The notes under the pieces: model-generated
Database searches by the model: none
What the model was told of the DNA's origin: nothing
Seen by the model: the letters and a program-made list of their open reading frames with translations, nothing else
Made by a program: the position numbers and the translations under genes
NCBI GenBank assembly: GCA_045643885.1
Contig: JAZRFY010000027.1
Location: 24,265 to 88,264, forward strand
From: RGIG4608 sp045643885
GTDB lineage: Bacteria > Bacillota > Clostridia > Oscillospirales > CAG-272
Direction of reading: 5' to 3'
DNA length: 64,000 nt
In this document: positions 1 through 8,888 of the stretch, piece after piece
Numbering within the stretch: the first letter of the stretch is position 1
Layout of the letters: each line of letters opens with the position of its first letter

Positions 1-1023
1 TGGCAGGCGGCGCTCACCATTCCATATCTCAACTTCCAATACCGTTGGAGAAGAGAATATCAAAATATCAAAACCGTCTTCACGATCCACAACATCGAAT
101 ATCAGGGACAGTTCCCGATGGACGTTTTGGGATACGTTTTCGGCTTTGACTATTCCGACTATCTTGAATATAATGGATGTGTTAACCTTATGAAGGGTGC
201 TATCGAAATGGCAAACGTTGTTACAACCGTAAGCCCAAGATATTCCGAGGAGATCAGAGGAGATGAATACTCCCATGGTCTTGCGCCCATACTTAACAAT
301 AACGCCCACAAGCTCACAGGTATCCTTAACGGTATCGACTATAAGTATTATAACCCCGAAGGCGATAAGGAAATCTATCAGAACTTTGGCTCAGGCGAGC
401 TTGATAAGAAGGTTAAGAACAAAACAGAGCTTCAAAAGGCTCTCGGACTCCCCGTAAGAGAGGACGTTCCGCTCGTTGCTATTATCTCAAGACTTGCATC
501 CCATAAGGGACTTGACCTCATCCGTGAGGTAGCATACGGCCTTGTTGATAATAACGATATGCAGCTCATCGTTCTCGGTAAGGGTGAGGCACAGTACGAA
601 AATTTCTTTGTTGACCTTGAGAGAAACAGAAACGATAAGGTTCGCGCTCTTATTATGTACGACAGAGATCTTTCCAAGCGCATTTATGCAGCTTGTGATA
701 TATTCCTTATGCCCTCAAAGAGTGAGCCATGCGGTCTTTCACAGATGATTGCATCCCGTTACGGAGCGATCCCTGTAGTAAGAGAAACAGGCGGACTTTA
801 TGACTCTATTAAGGGATATTGGTTGCTTAACGGCACCATTCTTGGCAACGGATTTACTTTTGCCAACTATTATGCAGGAGAGCTTTATGAGCGCACGTGT
901 GCAGCTCTTGAGCTTTATCATGATAAAGAATTGTATCCTAAATTTGCAAAGAAGATTATGGATACAGACTTTTCTTGGGGCATTTCCGCAAGAAAATACT
1001 ATATGCTTTACGAAAGAATGTAA
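1..1023 (+). CDS. glgA: Glycogen synthase (5' end cut by window edge)
   Basis: This is the C-terminal 340 residues of an ADP-glucose-type glycogen synthase (GT5), which adds glucose from ADP-glucose to growing alpha-1,4-glucan. The frame is open from base 1, so the start lies outside the window. Visible family motifs are FTIHNIEYQGQF early on, GILNGIDY, ISRLASHKG in the nucleotide-binding domain, and the EPCGLSQMIA/ETGGL region near the C-terminus that holds the catalytic Glu and the sugar-nucleotide loop. It ends 39 bases before glgP and is followed by a GH13 gene, so it belongs to a glycogen operon. The family call is secure; the missing N-terminus cannot be judged. Confidence 0.93.
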   Translation, partial: WQAALTIPYLNFQYRWRREYQNIKTVFTIHNIEYQGQFPMDVLGYVFGFDYSDYLEYNGCVNLMKGAIEMANVVTTVSPRYSEEIRGDEYSHGLAPILNNNAHKLTGILNGIDYKYYNPEGDKEIYQNFGSGELDKKVKNKTELQKALGLPVREDVPLVAIISRLASHKGLDLIREVAYGLVDNNDMQLIVLGKGEAQYENFFVDLERNRNDKVRALIMYDRDLSKRIYAACDIFLMPSKSEPCGLSQMIASRYGAIPVVRETGGLYDSIKGYWLLNGTILGNGFTFANYYAGELYERTCAALELYHDKELYPKFAKKIMDTDFSWGISARKYYMLYERM

Positions 1024-1062
1024 AGCGACATCGCAAATACCTATTTCAATTTTGGAGGACAC

Positions 1063-3495
1063 ATGAATTACCAACCCACAGTGAACGAAATCACAGAAAA
1101 TTTAGAAGGCAAGCTGGCCAGATACTTCGGCTGTACGTCTAAGGATGCTACAAGAGAGCAGATGTATAAGGCAGCTGCCATGACAGTAAAGGATATTCTC
1201 ACAGCGAAAAGAGGAGAATATAAAAAGCACGTGAACGAACAGCAGGGAAAGAGAGTGTACTATATGTGCATGGAATTCTTGCTTGGCAGATCACTTAAAA
1301 CAAACCTTTGCAACCTTGGACTTGCAGAAAACTATAAGGAATCTCTCAAGGCACTTGGCTTTGATCTTGACGATCTTTACGAATGCGAGCCCGATGCAGG
1401 TCTTGGAAACGGCGGTCTTGGTCGTCTTGCGGCTTGCTTTGTTGACTCTCTCTCATCACTTGATTATCCCGCAACAGGATTTTCGCTTTGCTATGAGTAC
1501 GGTTTGTTCAAGCAGATGATCGTTGACGGAACACAGATCGAGCTTCCCGACGTATGGCTTCCCGGTGGCGAGGTTTGGCTCACACCCAGAACTGACCGCG
1601 TATTCAAGGTTAGACTTGGCGGTAGAGTTCGCGAGGAATGGCGCGAGGATCACATGGAGGTTATCTATGAGAACTGTGAAGAATATGAGGCAGTTCCTTA
1701 CGATATGATGATTTCCGGTGCGGATTCCGAGGCAGTTTCTCAGCTTCGTCTTTGGAAGGCAAGAGATATCCACAACTTCAACATGCACCTTTTCTCTCAG
1801 GGCGAATATGCAAGAGCTCTTGAGGAAAGCACAAATGCTGATATTCTTACAAAGGTTCTTTATCCCTCTGATAACCATACACAGGGTAAGATTCTTCGTC
1901 TTACACAGCAGTACTTCCTTGTTTCTGCTTCTATTCAGAGCATTATCCGTGACCACATGGCTGTTTACGGTAACATCAACAATATCGCAGACAAGGTTGC
2001 TATCCACATCAACGATACACACCCTGCTCTCTGTATCCCCGAGCTTATGAGAATCTTCTTGGATGACTACCACTTCTCATGGGAAAAGTCTTGGGATATG
2101 GTTCAGAAGATCGTGTCCTATACAAACCACACAGTATTGCCCGAGGCTCTTGAAACATGGAACGAGGATATCTTCCAGCTCAAGCTCCCCAGAATCCACC
2201 AGATCATCAAAGAGATCAACGAAAGATTCTGCAAGGAAGCATGGACAGTATTCCCCGGCAACTGGGAAAAGATTTCCAAGCTCAGTGTTATCGGCTACGG
2301 CCAGGTAAGAATGGCTAACCTTTCCGTTATCGGTTCTCACTCCATCAACGGTGTATCCAAGCTTCACTCCGAAATCCTTAAGGAAACAACGTTTAAGGAC
2401 TTCTATAAGATGTATCCCGATAGATTCGAGAACGTTACAAACGGTATCGCACATAGAAGATGGCTTTGCTATTCTAACCCCAAGCTTTCAGGACTCCTTG
2501 ACGAGTGCATCGGCACAGGCTACAGACACGAGCCCGAGCAGCTTGCAAACTTTGCAAAGTATGCTGACGATAAGGCAGTACTTGACCAGGTAAGAAACAT
2601 TAAGCACGAAAACAAGAAGGCATTTGCTGATCTTCTTTATAAGAAGACAGGCGTTGCACTTGATACACACTCTGTATTCGACGTACAGATCAAGCGTTTG
2701 CACGAATATAAGCGTCAGCTTCTTAACGCGCTTAATATCATCAACCTTTACCTTGATATTAAGGAAAATCCCAACCTTGACATTCAGCCCCAGACGTTCA
2801 TCTTTGGCGCTAAGGCAGCAGCAGGCTACCAGATGGCTAAGGAAATCATCAAGCTCATTTGCTTTATCAGCCGTGAGATTGAAAACGATCCCGTTGTTCG
2901 TGGCAAGATTAAGGTAGTATTCCTTGAAAACTATAACGTAAGTATGGCAGAGGCTCTTATTCCTTCAGCTGAAATCAGTGAACAGATTTCTCTTGCAGGT
3001 AAGGAAGCGAGTGGTACAGGCTGTATGAAGCTCATGATGAACGGTGCTCTTACAATCGGTACTCTTGACGGCGCAAATATCGAAATGCTCGCAGCTGCAG
3101 GCAAGGATAATATGTATATCTTCGGTCTCACAGCTAAAGAGGTTGAAGAGATCTGGGCAAGAGGCTACCACTCCAACGAGTTCTATACAAACAACAACAG
3201 ACTTATCAGAATCATCGACTGTCTCAACCGTGGCTTTGCAGGTCAGTCCTTTGCTCATATTTCAAGATACCTTCTTACAGGCATGGGCGTAGCAGACCCC
3301 TTCATGTGCCTTGCAGACTTCGAGTCCTATAGAACAACTCATGAAAAGATGATTGCAGACTATGCGGATAAGCAGAAGTGGAATAAGATGTCCCTTATGA
3401 ACATTGCATCCTCCGGCTACTTCGCAGCTGACAGAAGCATCGAGGAATACGCAGAGAAGTTCTGGAATCTTAAGAAAATCACAGGAAACAAATAA
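1063..3495 (+). CDS. glgP: Glycogen/maltodextrin phosphorylase
   Basis: This 810-residue GT35 phosphorylase releases glucose-1-phosphate from alpha-1,4-glucans using pyridoxal phosphate. Characteristic segments are MEFLLGRSL, NGGLGRLAACF and NDTHPAL in the N-terminal half, HEYKRQLLN in the middle, and the PLP-lysine region GTGCMKLMMNGAL around residues 652-664. Length is normal for bacterial GlgP. The start ATG follows GGAGG by six bases. It sits between glgA and a cytosolic GH13 enzyme, so it acts on stored glycogen or on dextrins made by the starch enzymes encoded further right. The Asn that commonly precedes Met-Lys in the PLP motif is a Cys here, which is a minor variation. Confidence 0.96.
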   Translation: MNYQPTVNEITENLEGKLARYFGCTSKDATREQMYKAAAMTVKDILTAKRGEYKKHVNEQQGKRVYYMCMEFLLGRSLKTNLCNLGLAENYKESLKALGFDLDDLYECEPDAGLGNGGLGRLAACFVDSLSSLDYPATGFSLCYEYGLFKQMIVDGTQIELPDVWLPGGEVWLTPRTDRVFKVRLGGRVREEWREDHMEVIYENCEEYEAVPYDMMISGADSEAVSQLRLWKARDIHNFNMHLFSQGEYARALEESTNADILTKVLYPSDNHTQGKILRLTQQYFLVSASIQSIIRDHMAVYGNINNIADKVAIHINDTHPALCIPELMRIFLDDYHFSWEKSWDMVQKIVSYTNHTVLPEALETWNEDIFQLKLPRIHQIIKEINERFCKEAWTVFPGNWEKISKLSVIGYGQVRMANLSVIGSHSINGVSKLHSEILKETTFKDFYKMYPDRFENVTNGIAHRRWLCYSNPKLSGLLDECIGTGYRHEPEQLANFAKYADDKAVLDQVRNIKHENKKAFADLLYKKTGVALDTHSVFDVQIKRLHEYKRQLLNALNIINLYLDIKENPNLDIQPQTFIFGAKAAAGYQMAKEIIKLICFISREIENDPVVRGKIKVVFLENYNVSMAEALIPSAEISEQISLAGKEASGTGCMKLMMNGALTIGTLDGANIEMLAAAGKDNMYIFGLTAKEVEEIWARGYHSNEFYTNNNRLIRIIDCLNRGFAGQSFAHISRYLLTGMGVADPFMCLADFESYRTTHEKMIADYADKQKWNKMSLMNIASSGYFAADRSIEEYAEKFWNLKKITGNK

Positions 3496-3498
3496 TAA

Positions 3499-5412
3499 AT
3501 GTACAATCAACATCCCGAAAATGCCTCAACGAATAACGTTGAGATCATTAAAGAAAGAAAAGTTGGTTCGTCATGGGAAAACGCCTCGTATAGCGGGGCG
3601 TTTTCTGTAAATGATGACATCCGATTCAGAATAAGTGTTCCAACAAGTATGGGAACACAGGGAATAGTGTTGAGAATAAACCGCGACGGTGAAAACTATT
3701 GGGATGTTCCTTTGACTCTTTCAAGCTTTGAACTTGGACGCGAGGAATACGTTCTCGAGCTTAATCTCCGTCATCTTTGCGGACCTGTTCCCGCACTCTT
3801 CTTCTACGAATTTTTGTTCCTCCGTGGAACGAGAACACTTTTTACCGTCAGTGTAAATAACTATGACTTTGAGCTTGCATATCACTCCGAGTCAAAATTC
3901 TCCTTGCTCGTTTACGAGGATTATTTTGAGGCTAAGGAATGGTTTGGTAAGGGAATTATGTACCACGTATTCGTTGATCGCTTTGCAAAGGGTGAAATTG
4001 CGCCTTGGCATAGAGATGATTATATCATCAACGAGGATTGGTATAACGGAGTCCCCCAATATGCAAAAAATCAAGGTGATAGACTCAAAAACAACATGTT
4101 CTTTGGAGGAAATCTCAAGGGAATTGAGGATAAGCTCGACTATCTTGAGAGCCTTGGCACAAAGGTCATCTATTTAAGCCCCATCTTCAAGGCGTATTCA
4201 AACCATAAATACGACACGGGTGATTATATGACCGTCGACGAAATGTTTGGCGGTGAGGAAGCGTTCTGCTCCTTGCTTAACAAGGCTAAGGAGAAGGGAA
4301 TGAGCATCATTCTTGACGGCGTTTTCAATCATACGGGTGACGATAGCCTTTACTTTAATAAATACAGAAAATATGACTCCGTCGGTGCTTGCAACGATCT
4401 CAATTCTCCCTATAAGGATTGGTTCAATTTCAAGTGCTATCCCTGTGACTATGATTCTTGGTGGGGAATAGATATCCTCCCCAAGCTCAATCAAAATAAT
4501 GAAAGATGCCGTAACTACTTTGTTGGTGAAGGTGGAGTTATTGAAAAGTATACAAGGATGGGTATCGGTGGATGGAGACTTGACGTTGCCGACGAGCTTC
4601 CCGACGAATTTTTGTATCAGCTTCGCGAGAGCGTTCATAAGAATTCTAACGGTCAGGGCATCGTTATCGGTGAGGTCTGGGAAAATGCGGCGGTAAAGAG
4701 CGCCTACGGCAAGAGAAGAAACTACTTCCACGGCCGTCAGCTCGATAGCGTTATGAACTATCCCTTAAGAAACGGGATCATCGATTTCGTTACCTACGGA
4801 CTTGCTGAAATGCTCTATAATGTTCTTGTTGAGCTTTATTCCTCATATCCAAGATGCGTTTGCGATTCTCTTATGAATATACTCGGTACACACGATACTG
4901 AAAGAATACTTACAGTGCTTGGCGAAAATTACCGTCCCGATGCTCCCAACGACCATCTCGCAGTTATGAGAATGACGGCACAGGAAAGAGACGTAGCTAT
5001 AAAAAGACTTAAGATGGCAGCCATTCTTCAGTATACTGTTTACGGTATTCCGTCCGTGTTCTACGGTGACGAGGCCGGAATGGAGGGATATCACGATCCC
5101 TTCTGCAGAAGACCTTTCCCGTGGGGACGCGAAAACGAAGAGCTTCTTGCACATTACAGAAAGCTTGGTGAGCTAAGAGTTATTGAAAAAGCATTTGATA
5201 GGGGCTCATTCAGAGTGCTCGATCACGGCAAGGAAACTCTTACGTATGAAAGATGTAAGGAAGATTCACGAGTTGTAGTTATTGCCAACGGAGGAGAGAA
5301 CATCTTCAGAACAAGACTTGACGGAAAATGGATAGATATGCTCACCTATGAGAGCTTTGAAAATTACATTTCCGTTCTCCCTAATTCCGCAAGAATCTTA
5401 AAGCAAATATAA
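3499..5412 (+). CDS. GH13 alpha-glycosidase (maltodextrin glucosidase / neopullulanase-like)
   Basis: A 637-residue alpha-amylase-superfamily hydrolase without a signal peptide, so cytoplasmic. About 150 N-terminal residues form a beta-rich domain like the N domain of cyclomaltodextrinase/neopullulanase enzymes. The barrel follows: VFVDRFAKG, the DGVFNHTG region II, the nucleophile in GWRLDVADE (near residue 360), the acid/base Glu in IGEVWENA (near 392) and the third acid in LGTHDTER (near 464). It probably trims maltodextrins or glycogen for GlgP. It starts three bases after the glgP stop with only a weak AGGAA upstream, suggesting translational coupling. A hairpin with a short T run lies inside its first 40 codons. 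Exact substrate (pullulan, cyclodextrin, maltotriose) cannot be read from sequence. Confidence 0.88.
   Translation: MYNQHPENASTNNVEIIKERKVGSSWENASYSGAFSVNDDIRFRISVPTSMGTQGIVLRINRDGENYWDVPLTLSSFELGREEYVLELNLRHLCGPVPALFFYEFLFLRGTRTLFTVSVNNYDFELAYHSESKFSLLVYEDYFEAKEWFGKGIMYHVFVDRFAKGEIAPWHRDDYIINEDWYNGVPQYAKNQGDRLKNNMFFGGNLKGIEDKLDYLESLGTKVIYLSPIFKAYSNHKYDTGDYMTVDEMFGGEEAFCSLLNKAKEKGMSIILDGVFNHTGDDSLYFNKYRKYDSVGACNDLNSPYKDWFNFKCYPCDYDSWWGIDILPKLNQNNERCRNYFVGEGGVIEKYTRMGIGGWRLDVADELPDEFLYQLRESVHKNSNGQGIVIGEVWENAAVKSAYGKRRNYFHGRQLDSVMNYPLRNGIIDFVTYGLAEMLYNVLVELYSSYPRCVCDSLMNILGTHDTERILTVLGENYRPDAPNDHLAVMRMTAQERDVAIKRLKMAAILQYTVYGIPSVFYGDEAGMEGYHDPFCRRPFPWGRENEELLAHYRKLGELRVIEKAFDRGSFRVLDHGKETLTYERCKEDSRVVVIANGGENIFRTRLDGKWIDMLTYESFENYISVLPNSARILKQI
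3577..3605 (+). other. Hairpin inside the start of the GH13 gene
   Basis: GAAAACGCC at 3577-3585 pairs with GGCGTTTTC at 3597-3605, extended inwards by TCG/CGG around a TATAG loop. The right arm carries four T residues, like a weak intrinsic terminator, but lies within the coding sequence about 80 bases after the start. It could reduce read-through when translation is poor. This is an inference from pairing only. Confidence 0.35.
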
Positions 5413-5415
5413 AAT

Positions 5416-5451
5416 AAAGGTATCGCTTTTTGCGATACCTTTAAATTTTTT
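5416..5451 (+). terminator. Intrinsic terminator of the glg operon
   Basis: A perfect 11-bp stem (5416-5426 with 5432-5442) with a TTTTT loop is followed by a T-rich stretch, directly after the GH13 stop codon. Confidence 0.9.
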
Positions 5452-5471
5452 AAATAAAAAACGAAAAAGTA

Positions 5472-5500
5472 TTGATATATGCTTTTTTTTGTGTTAATAT
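5472..5500 (+). promoter_or_regulatory. Promoter of the lipoprotein-smpB operon
   Basis: TTGATA (5472-5477) and TAATAT (5495-5500) are 17 bases apart, upstream of the lipoprotein gene and after the preceding terminator. The -10 is a moderate match. Confidence 0.5.
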
Positions 5501-5537
5501 TATCATAGGTAATTATATTTATATATGAAGGATGCTT

Positions 5538-6053
5538 ATGAAAGCCTTGAAAATATTGATATTTTTCACACTTTTAGCCATTTGTCTTTCAGCCTGTGCC
5601 TATTCGGACGGCACCGATAAAAAAGATGGTATTCTTCTTGACGGTGACGTTCTTTCATCCATAATCAAGGACGCACAGGATAAAGAAAACTCTCTTACAG
5701 CAAACGAGGGTGACGTGTTTTGGACATCGTCGGGAAAGATATGGCATAAAAGCGCAGATTGCTCATATCTTTCAAATTCAAAGGAAATCTATCATGGAAC
5801 AGTTGACGAAGCAATGCTTGAGGGCAAGGAAAGAGCCTGTGACAGATGCTTTGCAACAGAAGAGGATAAGATTTATCTTGAGATTGAAAATGAGCCGATA
5901 AAGAACGGAGACGTCTTTTTCACAAGGGACGGAGCTTCCTGGCACAGTGACATAAACTGCAGTGCTATATGTGGAGCAGAAAAGATATATAACGCAAGTC
6001 CTGAAAAGGCCTCAGCGCTTGGAAAGGACAATTCTTGCGAATGTAATAAATAA
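5538..6053 (+). CDS. Small lipoprotein with two WH-x5-C repeats
   Basis: A 171-residue predicted lipoprotein. The N-terminus has a hydrophobic segment ending in LSACAY, a good lipobox. The start at 5538 is preferred over an ATG six bases earlier because GAAGGA at 5527-5532 is then correctly spaced. After a short linker the protein has two similar units, GDVFWTSSGKIWHKSADC and GDVFFTRDGASWHSDINC, each followed about 30 residues later by a further Cys pattern (CDRC, then CEC). This resembles the small His/Cys domain found at the C-termini of some secreted nucleases and ComEC-like proteins, possibly metal binding. Function is unknown. It heads an operon with the acetyltransferase, smpB and DUF1846 genes. 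Confidence 0.75.
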   Translation: MKALKILIFFTLLAICLSACAYSDGTDKKDGILLDGDVLSSIIKDAQDKENSLTANEGDVFWTSSGKIWHKSADCSYLSNSKEIYHGTVDEAMLEGKERACDRCFATEEDKIYLEIENEPIKNGDVFFTRDGASWHSDINCSAICGAEKIYNASPEKASALGKDNSCECNK

Positions 6054-6084
6054 TTCATCTATGGTATTAACCGAAGGAGTATTT

Positions 6085-6588
6085 ATGACGATCAGACTTG
6101 CAGAAAAAAAGGATATCGACAGAATTATGCATATTATTTCCGACGCACGCTCAAGCATCGGAAGACTTGGCATTGACCAGTGGCAATACGGATATCCCAC
6201 AAGAGATATAGTTAAAGAAGACGTCGCACTTGAGCGTAGCTTCGTGGTGTGCGACGGTGAAAATATCTATGCAACCTTTGCCCTTATGATGAACGGTGAG
6301 CCGACGTATAAAAAGATTTACTGTGGCTCATGGCTTGGTGACGGTGAATACCTTGCATTACATAGAATCGCAATCGATTCAGCACATAGAGGACAGGGCA
6401 TTGCCGAAGAGATTATTGAATTTCTCAAAAGATTTGCGTCCGAAAACGGATACGTAAGCGTTCGCGTTGATACACACGAGGGCAATATTCCCATGAGAAA
6501 AATGCTCGAAAAGAACGGTTTTGAATACTGTGGCACGATCCATCTTTTAGACGGTCAGTCCAGAGTGGCATACGAAAAATTGGTATAA
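6085..6588 (+). CDS. GNAT-family N-acetyltransferase
   Basis: A 167-residue GNAT-fold acetyltransferase. The frame is open further upstream, but the ATG at 6085 has GAAGGAG five bases before it and begins the conserved N-terminal strand (MTIRLAEKKDI). The acetyl-CoA loop is seen in LHRIAIDSAHRGQGIAEE, followed by the typical VDTHEGNIPMRKMLEKNGF strand-helix near the C-terminus. The acceptor substrate (small molecule or protein N-terminus) is not predictable. It begins 31 bases after the lipoprotein gene and ends seven bases before smpB. Confidence 0.85.
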   Translation: MTIRLAEKKDIDRIMHIISDARSSIGRLGIDQWQYGYPTRDIVKEDVALERSFVVCDGENIYATFALMMNGEPTYKKIYCGSWLGDGEYLALHRIAIDSAHRGQGIAEEIIEFLKRFASENGYVSVRVDTHEGNIPMRKMLEKNGFEYCGTIHLLDGQSRVAYEKLV

Positions 6589-6595
6589 GGAAATT

Positions 6596-7066
6596 ATGGC
6601 AGAAAATAAAAGTAACGTTAAGATAATATCTCAAAATAAAAAGGCGTATCACGACTATTTTATCGATGAGAGATACGAGGCAGGCATTGAGCTTTTCGGC
6701 ACAGAGGTCAAAAGCATTCGTGCAGGCAGAGTAAATTTAAAGGAATCCTATTGCGACATCAAGGACGGTGAGGTTTTTGCCGTTGGTATGCACATAAGCC
6801 CCTATGAACAGGGCAACGTGTTCAATAAGGATCCCCTTCGTCCCAAAAAGCTCCTCCTTCATAAGAGGGAGATACTCAAGCTTTTCGGCTTGGTATCACA
6901 AAAGGGATACACACTTGTTCCGCTTCAGATATATCTTTCCAATTCGCGTGTAAAAATGGAGATAGGACTTTGCCGAGGCAAAAAGCTCTATGATAAGCGC
7001 GAGGATATGGCGCGCAATGATGCAAAGCGCGATATGGAAAGAGCATTCAAATCACACAACGATTAA
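6596..7066 (+). CDS. smpB: SsrA-binding protein SmpB
   Basis: A 156-residue SmpB, the partner protein that carries tmRNA into stalled ribosomes for trans-translation. Diagnostic segments are NKKAYHDYFIDERYEAGI, GTEVKSIRAGRVNLKESY, and the C-terminal tail with GLCRGKKLYDKREDMARND followed by the basic KRDMERAF. Length is typical. It lies about 4.5 kb from its RNA partner ssrA in this window, separated by the accessory segment, a proximity common in Gram-positive genomes. Confidence 0.96.
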   Translation: MAENKSNVKIISQNKKAYHDYFIDERYEAGIELFGTEVKSIRAGRVNLKESYCDIKDGEVFAVGMHISPYEQGNVFNKDPLRPKKLLLHKREILKLFGLVSQKGYTLVPLQIYLSNSRVKMEIGLCRGKKLYDKREDMARNDAKRDMERAFKSHND

Positions 7067-7081
7067 AATTGGAGAACTGAA

Positions 7082-8575
7082 ATGAACCAAAGCTTCGATA
7101 ATCAAAGATATATTGAATTACAATCAAAGCACATCAACGATAGGATCGAACAGTTTGGAGGCAAGCTCTATCTTGAGTTTGGCGGCAAGCTTTTTGACGA
7201 TTATCACGCATCCCGAGTGCTTCCCGGCTTTATGCCCGACTCCAAGCTCCATATGCTTTTGGCGCTTAAGGATAAGGCAGAGATTGTCATCGTTGTAAAT
7301 ACCGACGATATCGAGAAAAACAAAATAAGAGGTGACCTTGGAATCACCTATGACCTTGACGTGCTTCGTCTTATAGACGCGTTCAAAAACGTTGGACTCT
7401 ATGTTGGAAGCGTTGTGCTTACCCGATTCGAGTCCGTGCACCCTGCAGTTGCCAAATTCGAGCGTAAGCTTGAAAAATTAGGCATTAAGGTGTACCACCA
7501 CTATACGATCCCCGGCTATCCCTCCAACGTAGCAAAGATTGTCAGTGATGACGGCTTTGGCAAAAACGAATATGTTGAAACTCAAAGAGAGCTTGTTATC
7601 GTAACAGGTCCCGGTCCCGGTAGCGGTAAGATGGCTGTGTGCCTCTCCCAGCTCTATAACGATAATAAGCAGGGAATTAAGGCAGGATATGCAAAGTTTG
7701 AAACCTTCCCCATATGGAATAAGCCCCTCCGTCACCCTGTAAACCTCGCTTATGAGGCTGCAACGGCTGACCTTAACGACGTAAATATGATTGACCCCTA
7801 TCACCTTGAAAAATATGGTGAAATGGCAGTAAACTATAATAGAGACGTTGAAATTTTCCCCGTCCTCGATGCGATATTCAAGGGGATCTACGGTGATAAA
7901 TCCCCCTATTTCTCACCCACTGATATGGGTGTAAATATGGTCGGAAATTGTATCATCGACGATGAGGAGGTAATAGACGCGTCAAAGAGAGAGATCGTTC
8001 GTAGATATTATGACGCACTTTGTGCCTATAGGGATGATGATACCGAGAGAAATAAGAATTCCGTTCAAAAGATAGAGCTTCTTATGCAGCAGGCAGGCAT
8101 CACAAAGAATTATCGTAAGGTAATTGCTGCGGCAAAGGCAAAGAGTGAAGAAACCGGTGTTCCCACGGCGGCAATCGAGCTTGCTGACGGACGAATCATC
8201 ACGGGTAAAGCAACCGACCTTCTTGAAAGCGTTTCTGCAATGCTCCTCAATGCATTGAAGGAGATAACAGGCATTCCCGACGAGATACACCTTCTCGCAC
8301 CCGAGGTAATCGAGCCCGTTCAAAAGCTCAAATGTCAGTATCTTTCAAGAACCTATAAGAAGTTGAACGTAAATGAGATTCTCATCGCACTTTCAATTTC
8401 AGCACATACCTCTGCAACGGCGGCGCACGTGCTTAAGCACCTTCCCAAGCTTGCAGGATGCGATATCCACTCAACCGTAATGCTCCCAAGTGCCGACGTC
8501 GAGGTCCTCAAAAAGCTCGGACTCAACGTCACCTGCGAGCCCAAATATCAAATCAAAGAAATCTTCATTGGATGA
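7082..8575 (+). CDS. DUF1846 family protein
   Basis: A 497-residue member of the DUF1846 family, recognised from the N-terminus (ELQSKHINDRIEQFGGKLYL), the DYHASRVLPGF segment and overall length. A glycine-rich GPGPGSGK at residues 176-183 looks like a nucleotide-binding loop. The biochemical function of the family is not known to me with certainty. The gene is last in the lipoprotein/GNAT/smpB operon, 15 bases after smpB, and is followed by a strong terminator. The protein has no signal peptide or membrane segment, so it is cytoplasmic. Confidence 0.88.
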   Translation: MNQSFDNQRYIELQSKHINDRIEQFGGKLYLEFGGKLFDDYHASRVLPGFMPDSKLHMLLALKDKAEIVIVVNTDDIEKNKIRGDLGITYDLDVLRLIDAFKNVGLYVGSVVLTRFESVHPAVAKFERKLEKLGIKVYHHYTIPGYPSNVAKIVSDDGFGKNEYVETQRELVIVTGPGPGSGKMAVCLSQLYNDNKQGIKAGYAKFETFPIWNKPLRHPVNLAYEAATADLNDVNMIDPYHLEKYGEMAVNYNRDVEIFPVLDAIFKGIYGDKSPYFSPTDMGVNMVGNCIIDDEEVIDASKREIVRRYYDALCAYRDDDTERNKNSVQKIELLMQQAGITKNYRKVIAAAKAKSEETGVPTAAIELADGRIITGKATDLLESVSAMLLNALKEITGIPDEIHLLAPEVIEPVQKLKCQYLSRTYKKLNVNEILIALSISAHTSATAAHVLKHLPKLAGCDIHSTVMLPSADVEVLKKLGLNVTCEPKYQIKEIFIG

Positions 8576-8581
8576 TATAAT

Positions 8582-8613
8582 AAAAGCACTTGCAAATGCA
8601 AGTGCTTTTGTTG
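8582..8613 (+). terminator. Terminator after the smpB-DUF1846 operon
   Basis: A perfect 13-bp inverted repeat (8582-8594 with 8597-8609) closes with a minimal loop and ends in TTTTGTTGTTTT. Confidence 0.9.
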
Positions 8614-8638
8614 TTTTACTTGTTTTTTCTCGTGAAAT

Positions 8639-8678
8639 CTTCGGTCACCGTTCAAAAACAACACACTGTGTTGTTTTT
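8639..8678. repeat. Structured repeat, copy 1
   Basis: The core CTTCGGTCACCGTTC is followed by a palindrome (8654-8665 with 8667-8678) starting in AAAAAC and ending in GTTTTT. On either strand the arm ends in a T run, so it can act as a bidirectional terminator, including for the minus-strand accessory genes. The second copy at 11496 shares the first 22 bases and keeps the stem. Confidence 0.75.
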
Positions 8679-8728
8679 ATCCTTGCTTTCCTAGCCCAAA
8701 ACGAGTAGGCATCTCTCCAAAAAAGCGA

Positions 8729-8858
8729 TTTCCGAGGAGCTGGTCGAGACAAGCTCGGCAGACTTCGGAAGCATCTCGGAAAGTTGGTTGCGATATGGAG
8801 ACAGTCCTCGAAAAGAAGTTCGGAAACTTGGTTGCGATATGGTAACAATCCTCGGAAA
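8729..8858. repeat. 130-bp element with 10-bp inverted ends and a 44-bp tandem repeat
   Basis: TTTCCGAGGA at 8729-8738 is the exact inverse of TCCTCGGAAA at 8849-8858. Inside, two units with period 44 start at 8777 and 8821, each reading CGGAAA, then TTGGTTGCGATATGG, then CCTCG. No coding potential is apparent. It could be a small non-autonomous repeat or a degenerate regulatory region. Confidence 0.5.
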
Positions 8859-8888
8859 TGTTTAGGATATGTTAACTATTGTTCATTA

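Noticed and set aside
1456..2073. Minus-strand frame of 205 codons within glgP
   Set aside because: It lies wholly inside a certain phosphorylase gene and has no motifs or start signals.
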